Source: Diadophis punctatus similis
Lineage: Eukaryota; Chordata; Lepidosauria; Squamata; Dipsadidae
Length of the DNA stretch: 64,000 nt
NCBI GenBank assembly: GCA_023053685.1
Contig: JALIGW010000001.1
Span: 230,194,434 to 230,258,433 of the forward strand
Direction of reading: 5' to 3'
Part shown: positions 34,640 to 45,126 of the stretch, one piece after another
Position numbering within the stretch: position 1 is the first letter of the stretch
Layout: each line of letters starts with the position of its first letter
Notes under the pieces: generated by a model
Told to the model about the DNA's origin: nothing
Databases searched by the model: none
Seen by the model: only the letters and a program-made list of their open reading frames with translations
Translations under genes and position numbers: made by a program

Positions 34640-35206
34640 AGGCAGGGCTGCTGAAAAGTGGGAAGCCCGAGTAGATGCGGTATGCCCGGTTGCTGCTGCT
34701 TCTGCCACGAAATAATGCAGAGATGCCTGGCCTCGTGTTCAAACCCAGCACCTTTGAAATGTCCCCAAGATTATCCCAGTTCCAGAATAAGTTATGTGGA
34801 ATTTGTTGTCTTCCAGCATACTTTTAAGTGGAAAAATAATTCCTCGAGTCAGTCAGAAGGCAGAAAACCAGACGCCCCCCCCCCCCCGATTAAATTGTTA
34901 TTCTGCAGGGCTTGAGGTGATAAAAAAGCATTCTGGCCTAAACCCGTTTTCCCTTCCTGGCTAATTGTAATTCTACCAGTAGAACTAGGCCACTGACTGA
35001 CGCTGTCCTGACTGGTTTAATGTGGGACTTGGGCTTGTTTCAATCATCAATCACTTTCCTCAACATGGAGCCCTGCTATGTTGGAGGTGAACACTTGGAA
35101 TTGGGTGTTCTGCCCCCTATCACATTATATTTGCAGCAGGTTGTGTGAGGTGAAGTGAGAGCCCCCCCATATTCCTGTTTGGTGCAACTCTTCTTCTTTA
35201 GAGGTA

Positions 35207-35601
35207 CCGGTAGTCCTTGACTTAATGATCTCTGTTGAGCCCCAAATTTACGTTGCTAAGTGAGAAATTTGTTAAGGGAGTTTCACCCCATTTTATGACT
35301 TTTCTTGTCCTAGTTGTTAAGTGAATCACTGCACTTGTTAAATTAGCAACATGGTTGTTAAGGGAATCTGGCTTCCCCATGGACTTTGCTTGTCAGAAGG
35401 TAGCAAAAGGGGATCACCTGACCCTGGGATATGGCAACTGTCATAAATATGAACCACTTGTCAAGTATATGAATGTAAATCATGTGACCATGGGGTTGCT
35501 GCAACAGTCATAAGTGTGAAAAACAGTCATAAGTCACTTTTTTCAGTGCCATTGTGACTGAAAGATCACTAAATGAATAGTTGTAAGTTGAGGACTACCT
35601 G
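35207..35601. mobile_element. Tigger/pogo-like MITE, copy C
   Basis: It starts CCGGTAGTCCTTGACTTAATG after TA and ends GTAAGTTGAGGACTACCTG before TA. The body matches copies A and B. It lies inside the larger element at 33508-36265 and inserted after that element. Confidence 0.85.
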
Positions 35602-36267
35602 TACTATGATTTGACAGTCAGGCTGTTTTTGAAGAGATTACTAGCTTTGTTTTTTTAACATTTGGCAATATGTAAGGAAGTGCATCAAGCTTATAGCTCC
35701 AAAAATATGATTTCAATGATGGTGACATCTGATTGATCAGTCAGATAAACAATAAAATTAATCAACTGAAAAAATGTCATGATTAATTGGTGGAACATTT
35801 ATAGATGCTCTTTAATATTTAATTCATGCTTATAAAATGATAAACACAAGTTTAAACAAGGCATTCTCCTTTTTCTTAGCCAGAGGAATGGTTTTCCTCC
35901 AAAGACCAAAATATACAAATTTATCTCTTGTTGCTCTTGAGTGCAAGACACCTTTTCCTATTAGCCTGAATGTGTTTTAGCTTGGTTGCTCAATGAGCTA
36001 AGGTTTTTGTATTTTTAAAGTTATTGTTGATACCATATTGTTTTTATTGACCCTCTTTTCCACTTACAGAGCTAGTTTACTGTTTTTCTTTGAAATAAAT
36101 ATTCAAAAACATTATTGGTATCTATTTTTATTTTTGAAATTTACCGGTAGCTGCTGCATTTCCCACCCTAGGCTTATATTCGAGTCAATAACTTTTCCAG
36201 TTTTTTGTGGTAAAATTAGGTGCCTCGGCTTATATTCGGGTCGGCCTATACTCGAGTATATACGGTA

Positions 36268-37402
36268 CTCCTAAGAACAAGCAACTGAATTGCTTCACAT
36301 TGCTGCCTCAACCAGCATTTAGAATAGCTGGTAAAAGCAGCATGGAGGGAAAATTATATTGACTCTTCCACCTGGTGAAGAGAATCATACCACTTCCAAG
36401 TGAGAAAATTCCCTGACAGTAAATCCAAGCTGCCTCACAGTGGCCTATTTGCAGATGCTAAAGCCGCAATGGCAATATTATGAAATATAGTTGTTGTTTT
36501 TTAAAGTGTGGTGAGACAATGTTGCTAACAATTCTAGTGTAAAACCCTTGACATCAAAGAACGGTGCAGAGACAAGGACAAATTACTTAGAATCAGTTTG
36601 TTTTATATTTCCACATGATAAAACTTTGTACAAGCACTCATTAAATTCAGCTTTGTTCAGTTTAGCTAAAGCCTTGCTTTAGGGATCCCTTGATGAGTGC
36701 CACGGATATTTTTAAAAGCACAGGGGAAATCTAAGTGAATGTTTGTATATATTTACCCATTGTATATATTGCCTCATCCAAAAATTAATACACAATGATT
36801 GTATTGTATGAATGTAAATTAGAAGACAATATGGAAAAGAATACTTTATACTTGGGGATCAACAATTTCGCCCTATTCTTTTCAGAGGGGAACAATTAAT
36901 AAAATTTTATAAGAAGCTAAATTAGTATTTCTCAAATGGGGAAGCAAGTTTTTCTAGAAGAAAATAGATGCTTTCACTCCCTTTCCTGAAAGTTTAGTAT
37001 AATCTGTCCTCTGCACTCATGGCATTGTTCCTTGCTGAAGTGGCAAAGCAACCTGGGCTCTTATTTCTTTAAGAATAGTCTTGGGAAATTCTAAATTACA
37101 GCTGTGGACTGTTTTATAAGAGCATTCTTTGGTAGGATTCAGCCTGTGAATTTTGCCTTCTGCACAGATGGCCACCATTCAGCTTTAAATAGATTGTGAC
37201 TTTTTATTCAGTTTCATTATTGCTAAAGATAATTACACGATACCGGATTGGTTCGGCAACATGATAGAAAACGTTACTTACTATTGGGACTTTGAGCCAT
37301 ATGTCTGATTTCAGTAGAGTGTTCTTAAATAATGGAGGATTTTGCTTGGTTATAAGTAGTCATGTTGCTTGCAGGCAATGGTCTGTTTTGGAGTATTGTT
37401 TG
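36268..37402. other. AT-rich sequence, nothing recognised
   Basis: I see no gene, named repeat or inverted ends in this 1.1-kb stretch. Confidence 0.4.
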
Positions 37403-37410
37403 CTTTACTG

Positions 37411-37538
37411 CAGGGGTGTCAAACCCGCGGCCCGGATGCGTCACGTGCTGTCTCCGCCCCCGCCCGGTTTAGCGAAGGGGAAAAATATCCCGATACGTCA
37501 CGTGACGCCGCTGTGATGACGTGAGTTTGACACCCCTG
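37411..37538. mobile_element. Small hAT-type MITE, 'CAGGGGTGTCAAAC' ends
   Basis: The 128-bp element has ends CAGGGGTGTCAAACCCG and GAGTTTGACACCCCTG and a perfect TSD CTTTACTG at 37403-37410 and 37539-37546. Inside, CGTCACGTG occurs as an inverted pair (near 37438 and 37496). The ends match a widespread vertebrate hAT terminus. Confidence 0.9.
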
Positions 37539-37546
37539 CTTTACTG

Positions 37547-39400
37547 CATATGGTGGATTAAGCTGAATTTTGCATTAGTTGTAACAAGACCATGGATTAA
37601 TTTAGGCTATATTAGGGAATAATATAAGTTTCTGGTAGCTAAAAATGAAGCAGTAAAACTGAATCACCATTTGCTTCCTGTGTAGAGCAAGACTGATAGT
37701 GATGCAATTGATACAGTTGTTCCATTTCTATATACTAGCCTTACCCAAATAAATATTTTCCATTTATTTATAAGTATAAATTTTATAATCTCTAAAAACT
37801 GGATATGCTGGATAGGCCAGATGAAAGTTGTCCAAACATTTGGAAAGCTGGGGAAAGCTGTCATGATCAATCACATTTTAACTGGTTGATGCAAATGAAG
37901 GCGGAAAATACATGCTGGATTAATGCAACATTCAGATTGTAAAAAAATATTATAAAAATATTTATTTTATGTATTCTCTGCCTTTGATCCTAATTCCTTT
38001 CAATGCACATCAAAAAAATAGCATGTTATAAATAAAACCAACAAGCAGGTATTGAACTCTCTATTGGTAATCTTGCAACGGAAATCAATTGGGTGATGGC
38101 CATGGAACTATTTTTTTAAAAGTTCTAAAATAAAATTCTGTATAGGGGAGGTTATTGGTTAAACTTTAACTGCAACCTAACAAATTGGTGTAGTATTTCA
38201 GTAATGAGTGGTAAGCCAAAATAAGATTTGTTTGTGGCATAGCATATTGTGTGGATCCAGTTAATATATATTTAACCTGTAATATAATATATAAACCATG
38301 GGAAATGGTTTACTATGTTGTCTGAATCCAGACCATTAAGATATATTTATTATAGTCAAAATTAAGGAAAACGTAGCTCAGTCTGTTGTCTGCTCCCCTT
38401 GCATATTAGTCATTGTTTTAGAGAGAAAGATAGATGCCTTTGAATATGGATTGGAGAGGGTTACTGAGTACCAATATAGGTCTAGTTCATCAGTCCAGAA
38501 CTAAGTACAGACTGATGGCTCCTTTGAGACCATAATCGGCAAATAGAAACTTGCTTGCTCTATCTAAGAGCCAAAGCTGGGATTAGACAGGACAGTTATC
38601 AATACACAGTGAGGTGCTTTCTGTATCCAAGGTCAAGAAATATGTGGCAAGAAATCCATTATCATGATGGAGACAGAAATGTAAACCCTAAGTATATATG
38701 CCCATGAGGTGGAATGGGTCAGAGCAAGTGATGATAGCCTTCTGTATTTGGATGTAATATCAGGATGAAGAATGAAAAAGCTGAGCTTGCATCATCGCAT
38801 CAGGATGTACATTCTGTCATTTTGGTGCCCCTTTGGCTAACTCTGAATATTTAGGACTATGGGTACAGTACAATAGAGGGAACCTGAGAACTATCCGTGT
38901 ATCTGGAATAAAAGCAGCATGTTTATCCAAGCTTTGTCCTTACCTCTTCCATTGTTAGCTCTTGAATCCTGGTTGAGTTTCTAGGGAAAGCTTTGTTGCC
39001 GTGTGCAACTTTGATAAGCTTTGATACTTTGGGTATGTGATGAACTAGAAACAGTGATTATGCTTTGAATGTAAAAGAAGGGGAAAACTGCAACATTGGA
39101 TGGGTAGAATCCAAGAGATTTCTAGAATGTTCTAGGATGAGCTATGATTTTTTTTTTAAATTAAAGAAAGGTCAAGAGGAGCATTTGCCCATGATATAAA
39201 TCTGACAGTGTCATCTAACTAACCAATTAACTATAGAAATCTGTGACAGATTGTCAAATAAATATGCTTAGGATCACAATGCAGCCATCAATGTCATAGG
39301 CTTCTATAAAACAGTGAGACATCCAAGTCAACCATATAATAGCAAATATAAACATTGTATTTGTTGAGTACCTGGCCAGTGAAGGAGCAATCAAGGCCAA
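37547..39400. other. AT-rich sequence, nothing recognised
   Basis: This is about 1.9 kb of background composition with no gene or repeat that I can name. Confidence 0.4.
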
Positions 39401-39402
39401 AA

Positions 39403-39473
39403 TAACTAAATAAATAACTAAATAAATAACTAAATAAATAACTAAACAAACAAACAAACAAACAAATAAATGT
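39403..39473. repeat. (AAATAACT)n / (AAAC)n simple repeat
   Basis: About five AAATAAATAACT-type units pass into four AAAC units. This is what creates the repetitive minus-strand frames LVIYLVIYLV and YLFSYLFSY. Confidence 0.9.
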
Positions 39474-39521
39474 AAAGAAAGATTTAATCAAACACACCAG
39501 AATTATCATGTTGGAATGTCC

Positions 39522-39710
39522 TAAAGGTGCTTTTTCAAAAGGGAACTGGACCTTCATTGTTTTTTTCCCCTTTGAAAATGTTTTGCTTCTCATCCAAGAG
39601 GTTTCTTCAGTTCTGGACTGAAGAACTGAAGAAGCTTCTTGGATGAGAAGCAAAACGTTTTCAAAGGGGGAAAAAAAGTCCAGTTGCCTTTTGAAAAAGC
39701 ACCTTTGGGG
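39522..39710. repeat. Long imperfect palindrome with 'GGATGAGAAGC' arms
   Basis: TAAAGGTGCTTTTTCAAAAGG through TTTTGCTTCTCATCCAAGAG is mirrored by CTTCTTGGATGAGAAGC through CCTTTTGAAAAAGCACCTTT, with arms of about 90 bp and a centre near CTGGACTGAAGAAC. The arms carry related, not identical, sequence, so it is an old inverted duplication. A similar GGATGAGAAGC..AAACG motif recurs in vertebrate dispersed repeats, but I cannot name the class. Confidence 0.7.
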
Positions 39711-39875
39711 CAAACATAACCTGGATGATTGAGAATCTCCCTAGACAGGTTGCAGTGTGTGTGCGTTTGTGTGTATGCGTTTGTGTGTCTGTGTATTATA
39801 TTTTTTAACTGAATTTATTTATTTATTAGTGAAATTATTAGTGAACTGAATTATTTCTACATCATGTCCAAACAG

Positions 39876-40032
39876 GGTGCAGACAATAAAAATAGTGATG
39901 GGGCAATTAGGGCAACTTTGGATAGCGTTTTTGAACCACAGTTTGACATGATTTTTACTGATTTTGATCCAGATTTTCCACCAGGAAAAAAAATAGGATT
40001 TTTATACAGTGACTTCATATATGGAAAAAGCA
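39876..40032 (+). CDS. Possible coding exon, unidentified
   Basis: The frame containing FEPQFDMIFTDFDPDFPPGK and KIGFLYSDFIYGKS is open from a CAG at 39873-39875 to a donor-like A|GTAAGC at 40033. The predicted exon is 157 bp, phase 0 to 1. The peptide is acidic and aromatic with a DxDPDFPPGKK turn and is not low complexity. The upstream pyrimidine tract is weak. Alternatively the ATG at 39864 could be a start. I do not recognise the family, and it could be chance in AT-rich DNA. Confidence 0.25.
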
Positions 40033-40049
40033 GTAAGCTTTTAATTTCA

Positions 40050-40870
40050 TATTTTTATACCACTTCGTGATTCGTGGTGGCATGGAGACATAGTGTACTG
40101 ACAGGCACTTAAGCCCCAGGAAAACTCAATGAGCTGGCAGGGCCGGGTAGGAAACCATGGTGTGTGGAAATGCAGAAACTAGGAGGAGTTTCTAAGGTGT
40201 AAGTGTCTCCTTTGGCACTCTTTTTAATGAGCTGTAACTGTGAAGACTGTCAGACTTGTCAGGGCACTAAAGTACCCTTTCTGCTATTCTTGACAGTCAA
40301 GATGAAGGAGGGGTGTGTGAATGTGAGGGAATGACCTCAATCATTTTGGACAAAAAGAAGGAAACAGAAAAATTGAGAAGCGGTCCTGCTACCACCTCCT
40401 CCCCCTTCAAATGGATGGGTTTGTGAGTTCATCTTAATTGTTGGCTGTGCCAGACTCTAAAGTACATCAGACCTTTTCAGACAAAAATGTTTAAGTATAC
40501 GGGAATGTGTCTATTTTTGTACATTTTATCTCTCAGGGTTTTCAAGTTTTTTTGTTGTTGCTGTTGAGCTATTTTTAATGAAAGAATGTATTCAGAGTTG
40601 GACGACTGAATGAATTTCTAGCATCACACCAAAGGTGGCATTATATGGATGCTGAAGTGCTCTAAGGTTAACCTTTTCCTTACAGTATAGAAGGCAAGTT
40701 TAATCTTGTTCTCTCTTATTTCAAATTTTTGGAGAAAAAAAAAGGAAAGAGCTTTAGGGCAAAACCTATTATATACAGGTGTTGGTTGGAACCCATTTAG
40801 TTATCACTACGTTGCAACTGATTTTCAGCAGTTTACAAAAGAAATGTAACATCCACTCAAGAACAAAATA
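40050..40870. other. AT-rich sequence, nothing recognised
   Basis: No gene or named repeat is visible. A short purine-rich patch lies at 40733-40750. Confidence 0.4.
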
Positions 40871-40881
40871 ATAGTATAAGA

Positions 40882-41441
40882 CAGTGGTGGCGAACCTTTT
40901 TCGGCTCGCGTGCCGAAAAAGGGGGGGGCGCGCTCGCGCGCGCTCGCATACCCACACCCATTCCCTCCCCCCACGCATGCGCACAACCCCCCCCCCATGC
41001 TGCCTCCTGCGCATGTGCACACACACCCCACCCCCGCACAGGCCCACTTACCGGAGCCTGGAACGACGAAACGGAGCCTGGAACGATGAAACCGGCAAAC
41101 CGGAAGTGCGAAAAAACGCACTTCCGGTTTGCCGGTATGCTGTTGTTTGCACTCCGGAGGGTTCAGGGAAGCTCCCTGAAGCTCCGGAATGCAAAAAACT
41201 ACAAAACGGACAAACCGGAAGTGCGGAAAAGTGCACTTCCGGTTTGTCCGTTTTGTAGTTTTTTGCATTCCGGAGCTTCAGGGAGCTTCCCTGAACCCTC
41301 CGGAGTGCAAAAAACAGCACACCGGCAAACCGGAAGTGCATTTTTTCGCACTTCCGGTTTGCCAGTGGGAACCCTCGCGTGCCGGCTTCTATGGCTCCGC
41401 GTGCCAGCTCTGGCACACGTGCCATAGGTTCGCCACCACGG
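40882..41441 (-). mobile_element. Foldback hAT-type element, inverted relative of 8166 copy
   Basis: The ends CAGTGGTGGCGAACC and GGTTCGCCACCACGG carry a perfect 8-bp TSD GTATAAGA (40874-40881 and 41442-41449). The central palindrome uses the same CCGGAAGTGC modules and GCTCCGGAATGCAAAAAAC arm as the element at 8166-8700. Reverse-complemented, the two match over nearly their whole length with few differences. It has one local duplication (GGAGCCTGGAACGA twice, 41055-41090). Confidence 0.9.
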
Positions 41442-41449
41442 GTATAAGA

Positions 41450-41984
41450 TAAAACTATAGGACCTATTTGTTCATAAAACCATTAGGCTCTAGATAGCCT
41501 ATGGAAGAGTTTTATCTCTGAGACCCATATAAAATATGTTAAGGTTTGTGCAACTCAAATCTCTTGGGAAGGGGAAGTAGAACTGATGTTTCAGTTTACT
41601 GGAATACAGTGACAGCAAAAGTGATGAAACATAGATGATATGAGAATCTGGGGTCATTCCCCAGTATCAATATGGTGCATTAATTCATTTACATTTTTCA
41701 TTGATTATTAGAGAAATAGTTCATGTAATCAATAACTTAACAACAAAATTTCTATAGTATACTTGGATGGTGAGATGGGTGGCATATAAATTTAATAAAT
41801 AAAATATATTAATAATTTTGATGGTTTGGATGAGATGCTACCTTCAAAAACAAGATTTTATTTTCAAGACACTTGTCTTTATTTTAAAAATTTTTAACAA
41901 TTTAAATGGCCGCCCATTTCATTCTCATGACTTTGAGCAGCTAATAGTACTTTTAAAAACTAACCAAGAAATCCCAACCAATTT
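41450..41984. other. AT-rich sequence with an orphan tail motif
   Basis: At 41770-41810, GAGATGGGTGGCATATAAAT followed by TTAATAAATAAAATA looks like a SINE/LINE 3' tail without a body. Nothing else is recognised. Confidence 0.35.
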
Positions 41985-42359
41985 TTAAAGTCTCTGTAAC
42001 AACAACTATAACAACAAAAGTATCTAGATGATACACAGTGTGCCAAGTCCCATAAAAACCACTCTGTCCCATACAGATTGGGCTTATCTAACATCCTGTC
42101 CCCAAGACCTGGAGGAAGAGACAAATATTTAGAGCTTTTCAAAAGACAAACATGCATATGGTTCTCCAAAACTTGTGTGGGGGGAGTACTGTTCCAGACA
42201 CCGGTGCTATAATAGAAAAGTCCCATTAGATGACACTGCTTCACAGAAGGGACCCAGACATGCCAACCCTGCTGGATCTAGTGGGACGAGCAGAGACAGT
42301 TCAAGACAAGTGGTTCCACAAGCAACCTGGTTCGTGGCCATGTAGGGCTTTATAGATGA
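41985..42359 (-). mobile_element. L2-like LINE, 3' part
   Basis: On the minus strand the segment continues the L2-like LINE at 42952-43237 past an insertion. It reads FKAL near the break, then FYYSTGVWNSTPPTQVLEN, corresponding to the SVAAPRLWNALP-type C-terminal block of L2 ORFs. It is heavily mutated. Confidence 0.6.
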
Positions 42360-42693
42360 CTAGCTGATAACCCAGCATTGCTCGGGTATTTATAGACGTG
42401 GAAGACTTTGTCTGACATGGAGCCATTGAGAGGGGCCTTTCTTCCCCCTACTCCCATGCCCATCATCCCTGCCCTCTCCCTTCCCCCTCCCATGCGCTCC
42501 TCTTTCCCGCCCTGTCTACAATCCTGGCACTTTGCCCCAAATCCATCAGGCGCTTCCCCATTGGTCCACTCGAGGGCGAATGTCATGGCTTTCCAGAGGA
42601 TGCTGCGAAGGAACTGACATCACAAACAATTGTCTCTCTAGGACGCCGCACTCGCTCCCCTTAACGGCCCAGGCATTCCACAGTTATGCTGAA

Positions 42694-42715
42694 ACACACA
42701 CACACACACACACAC
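42694..42715. repeat. (CA)n microsatellite, short
   Basis: About 11 CA units directly follow the first GTTATGCTGAAA copy of the insertion. Confidence 0.95.
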
Positions 42716-42813
42716 CAGGGGTGTCTTTCCCCCCAGTATTTGTTTTCAGAGGGTAAGTCATCTGTGTACCAAGTTTGGTTGAAATTGCTCCAGGCGTTCC
42801 AGAGTTATGCTGG

Positions 42814-42863
42814 AACACACACACACACACACACGCACACACACACACACACACACACAGACA

Positions 42864-42931
<68 letters not shown>
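42814..42931. repeat. (CA)n microsatellite, long
   Basis: Nearly 60 CA units with single G interruptions (one CGCA, one CAGACAGA) follow the second GTTATGCTGGAA copy. The alternating purine-pyrimidine sequence is prone to Z-DNA and slippage. Confidence 0.95.
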
Positions 42932-42935
<4 letters not shown>

Positions 42936-42951
42936 TGTGTCTATATATAAG

Positions 42952-43237
42952 ATAACCAGCAACTTGAATTACATTGAGAAGCTGACTGGGAGCCAGTGCA
43001 GCCTAAGGAACAATGGTATTACATGGGAAGATGTTTACTGTACTGCAGCCAAAATTGCCAAAGGCCATTCTGGACCAGCTGCAGCTTCCAAATGTTCTTC
43101 AAGGGGAGTTCCTTAAAGATTTTGCAATAGTCAAAATGGGCGGTGGCTAAAGCATTAGAACCTGTGACTAGGAACATTTGGTCTAAGAATGGGCACATTT
43201 GGAACAAAAATGAATTTGTCTAACATACAGGTGGCAG
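42952..43237 (-). mobile_element. L2-like LINE, RT C-terminal part
   Basis: The minus strand encodes ALATAHFDYCKIFKELPLKN followed by IWKLQLVQNGLWQFW. This matches the conserved L2-clade motif SRLDYCNALYxGLPxKxxxKLQLVQN. Together with 41985-42359 it is one broken copy read right to left. Confidence 0.75.
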
Positions 43238-43775
43238 CAGGGGTGGGTTCCAACTTACCTCACTCTTGGTTCGCTTCCTCTCATGGCGTGTGGCCATGCC
43301 TCATGGGTGCACGCGTGCTTTGTGCATGCGTGCATGCACAGTACAAAACCCCCCGATTTTTTTAAAAAAAACAACACTGAAAACAAAATGGAGACCGCAT
43401 GCACAGTGCCGGAAACTTGGCTTTTGCACATGCGCAGAAGAAAAAATAATTAAAAAATCAAAAAAAAAAAATTCAGGCTCCAGGGAAGCCTCTGGAACCT
43501 GGGGAGGGTGAAAAATGGGCCTACCGGGCCCACCGGAAGTCAGGAAACGGGCCATTTCTGGCTTCCTGAGGGCCTCTGGGGGAGGCGGGGGAGGCCATTT
43601 TTGCCCTCCACAGGCTCCAGGAAAGCCTCTGGAGCCTGAGGGAGAAAAATGGGCCTACCCGCCCAGGATGCTCTGCCCACCCGCCCGGGATGCTTCTGCG
43701 CATGCGCAGAAGTATTGTGCCTGTGCGCGAGCACATGCACAAACCAGTAGCAATGGGATTTAGAACCCACTACTG
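43238..43775. mobile_element. hAT-type element, 'CAGGGGTGGGTTC' ends
   Basis: Termini CAGGGGTGGGTTCCAAC and TTTAGAACCCACTACTG are inverted. The interior has repeated GGCTCCAGG(G/A)AAGCCTCTGG and GGGCCTACCGGGCCCACCGG modules that also occur in the 'GGCGAACC' family. I could not read a clear TSD (GGTGGCAG against CTCTGGAG), perhaps because a further rearrangement lies at the right flank. Confidence 0.7.
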
Positions 43776-43978
43776 CTCTGGAGCCGGGGGAGGGTGAAAA
43801 ATGGGCATACCGGGCCCACCGGAAGTCGGGAAACGGGGGTGGGGGATTGTGCGTGCACGCATGGGGGCAGGGCAGCATGGGGGGTGTCGTGCACGTATGC
43901 GCAGGGGGTTGGGGCGTGGGGGGCATTGAATTATGTTTGTATAGCACCCGAGGAAAAAAAGGTTCACCATCACTGCCA
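43776..43978. mobile_element. Right part of a 'GGTTCGCCATCACTG' hAT element
   Basis: The sequence continues with GGGCATACCGGGCCCACCGG and GCATGGGG motifs and ends AAAAAGGTTCACCATCACTG. Only the right terminus of this family is present. The left part is missing or replaced by the element at 43238-43775. Confidence 0.65.
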
Positions 43979-44074
43979 TAGAATGTCTAGGTCTGCCTTA
44001 GAGGGAGATCCAATGTGATTGATTACTGTTTGTTACTGCAAACAAGACTAGTAGCAATTATTGTCTTAGCCTAC

Positions 44075-44680
44075 CATTAACCTACCATTTCTGCACAATC
44101 CCAAATTTTCCTAATTATGTCATCATCCAATGGGGTGTTCACATTTTTCCAATATTTAGCATATGTAATTCTAGCTGCCGTCAATATCTGTAACACTAAG
44201 TCAGAGGTCCCCAAACTTGGCAACTTTAAGACTTGTGGACTTCAACTCCCAGAATTCTCCAGTCAGCATAGCTTGAAGTTTGGCCAAGTTTGAAGACCTC
44301 TGCACTAAGTAAATGGTTGCTTTATCATAACTTTCCGGCAATATACCTAAAAGGCACGTTTCTGGTTTGAACTCATTATGTTGCTCCATTATCTAACCAT
44401 TTCTAACCATTTAGAAATGGTTTCTAACCATTTATGAATTTTCTCCCAGTAACTCCTTGCTTTCTTACATGTCCACCACATGTGGTAGTATGTTCCTGTA
44501 GTCTGGTTACATTTCCAACAATTGGGGGAGGAGTTCTTATACATTTTGGCCAATCTTGCTGGCGGCAAATCCCACCTATAAAACATTTTGTAAAGATTTT
44601 CTTTATAGGCCGCGGCCATCGTCAGTTTGTAGTTTCTCGATTTGGTCCTTCAATCACCAATATTTTGTATGGATTTACTT
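44075..44680 (-). mobile_element. L1-like LINE ORF2 C-terminal remnant
   Basis: The minus strand encodes AAAYKENLYKMFYRWDLPPA, then NSSPNCWKCNQTTGTYYHMW and WTCKKARSYWEKIHKWL. This is the CWxC...GTxxHMWWxC zinc-knuckle-like block near the C terminus of L1 ORF2. It continues leftward beyond the nested MITE at 44202-44302. A 10-bp CTAACCATTT motif is triplicated at 44393-44430. Confidence 0.85.
44202..44302. mobile_element. Palindrome-family hAT MITE nested in L1
   Basis: The ends CAGAGGTCCCCAAACTTGG and CCAAGTTTGAAGACCTCTG are inverted, with a perfect TSD CACTAAGT at 44194-44201 and 44303-44310. One central arm is mostly deleted. It interrupts the L1 remnant, so it is younger. Confidence 0.9.
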
Positions 44681-45126
44681 TTTGTTGTCACTGATATGTT
44701 ATTCCCACAGCCATAACCATAAACCTCTGTTAAAGGAATTGTGGAGTCTGAAATATTCAGCTGACCTCCAAAAATATAAAAAGATCCTCTTTAGCCCATC
44801 AATGGATGACCGGCCTTCATTGCTAAAACTTTAATGTTCTAGTTATGCCCTCTTGGTCAATCCACAGAGGCATCTTTACTTGAATACTGAGGAATGCAGT
44901 TTTCTTCTCAAAAAAAAAAAAAAAAAAACCTCTTCCTCGCCTCTCTGTTTTAAGCTGCATTGATTTATGATTGGAAATGTGAGGGCTTGCTGTTGGTTAT
45001 GATAATCTATAGGGATTTTAAAAAGCTAGTGAAAGTAGTTTTCTAAATGAATCAGGGAAAAACACCTACAAATGAAGCATTTTAAGCATTCCAGAATTGT
45101 TTTTATAACACTGCAGTTCTGGGTAA
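44681..45126. other. AT-rich sequence with poly(A)
   Basis: An A run of about 19 bases lies at 44910-44928. No gene or named repeat is seen. Confidence 0.4.

Larger units (their letters stand above)
33508..36265. mobile_element. 2.8-kb TA-flanked 'TATACTCGAGTATAAGCC' element
   Basis: The left end CCGTATATACTCGAGTATAA and right end CTCGAGTATATACGG are inverted repeats flanked by TA at 33506-33507 and 36266-36267. Subterminal CTCGGCTTATA motifs repeat near both ends (33570 and 36227). The right 280 bp is the form I know as a common reptile TA-flanked DNA transposon end. The interior contains the GC-rich array at 33966-34500, a promoter-like stretch near 34600 and a Tigger-like MITE at 35207. 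No transposase frame is visible. The ends might derive from separate copies, but orientation and TA flanks fit one element. Confidence 0.65.
42360..42951. mobile_element. (CA)n-bearing insertion splitting the L2-like LINE
   Basis: Sequence CTAGCTGATAACCCAGCATT begins abruptly inside the LINE, and the LINE resumes after ATATATAAG at about 42951 (TTATAGATGA ... TAACCAGC on the two sides). Inside are two direct copies of GGCATTCCACAGTTATGCTG / GGCGTTCCAGAGTTATGCTG, each followed by a (CA)n tract. I recall similar CCAAGTTTGGTT..GTTATGCTGGAACACAC repeats in snakes but cannot assign a class. Confidence 0.5.

Noticed and set aside
34011..34751. Repetitive frames with GFVPHKPETNHAAPREAHAP
   Set aside because: The peptide repeat is a translation of the 120-bp DNA repeat, and equally long frames exist on the other strand.
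42360..42951. Tandem repeats read as a CRISPR-like array
   Set aside because: There are only two motif copies, with no unique spacers of even length, in a vertebrate context with (CA)n tracts.
42684..43116. Frames rich in THTHTH or VCVCVC
   Set aside because: They are translations of the (CA)n microsatellite.
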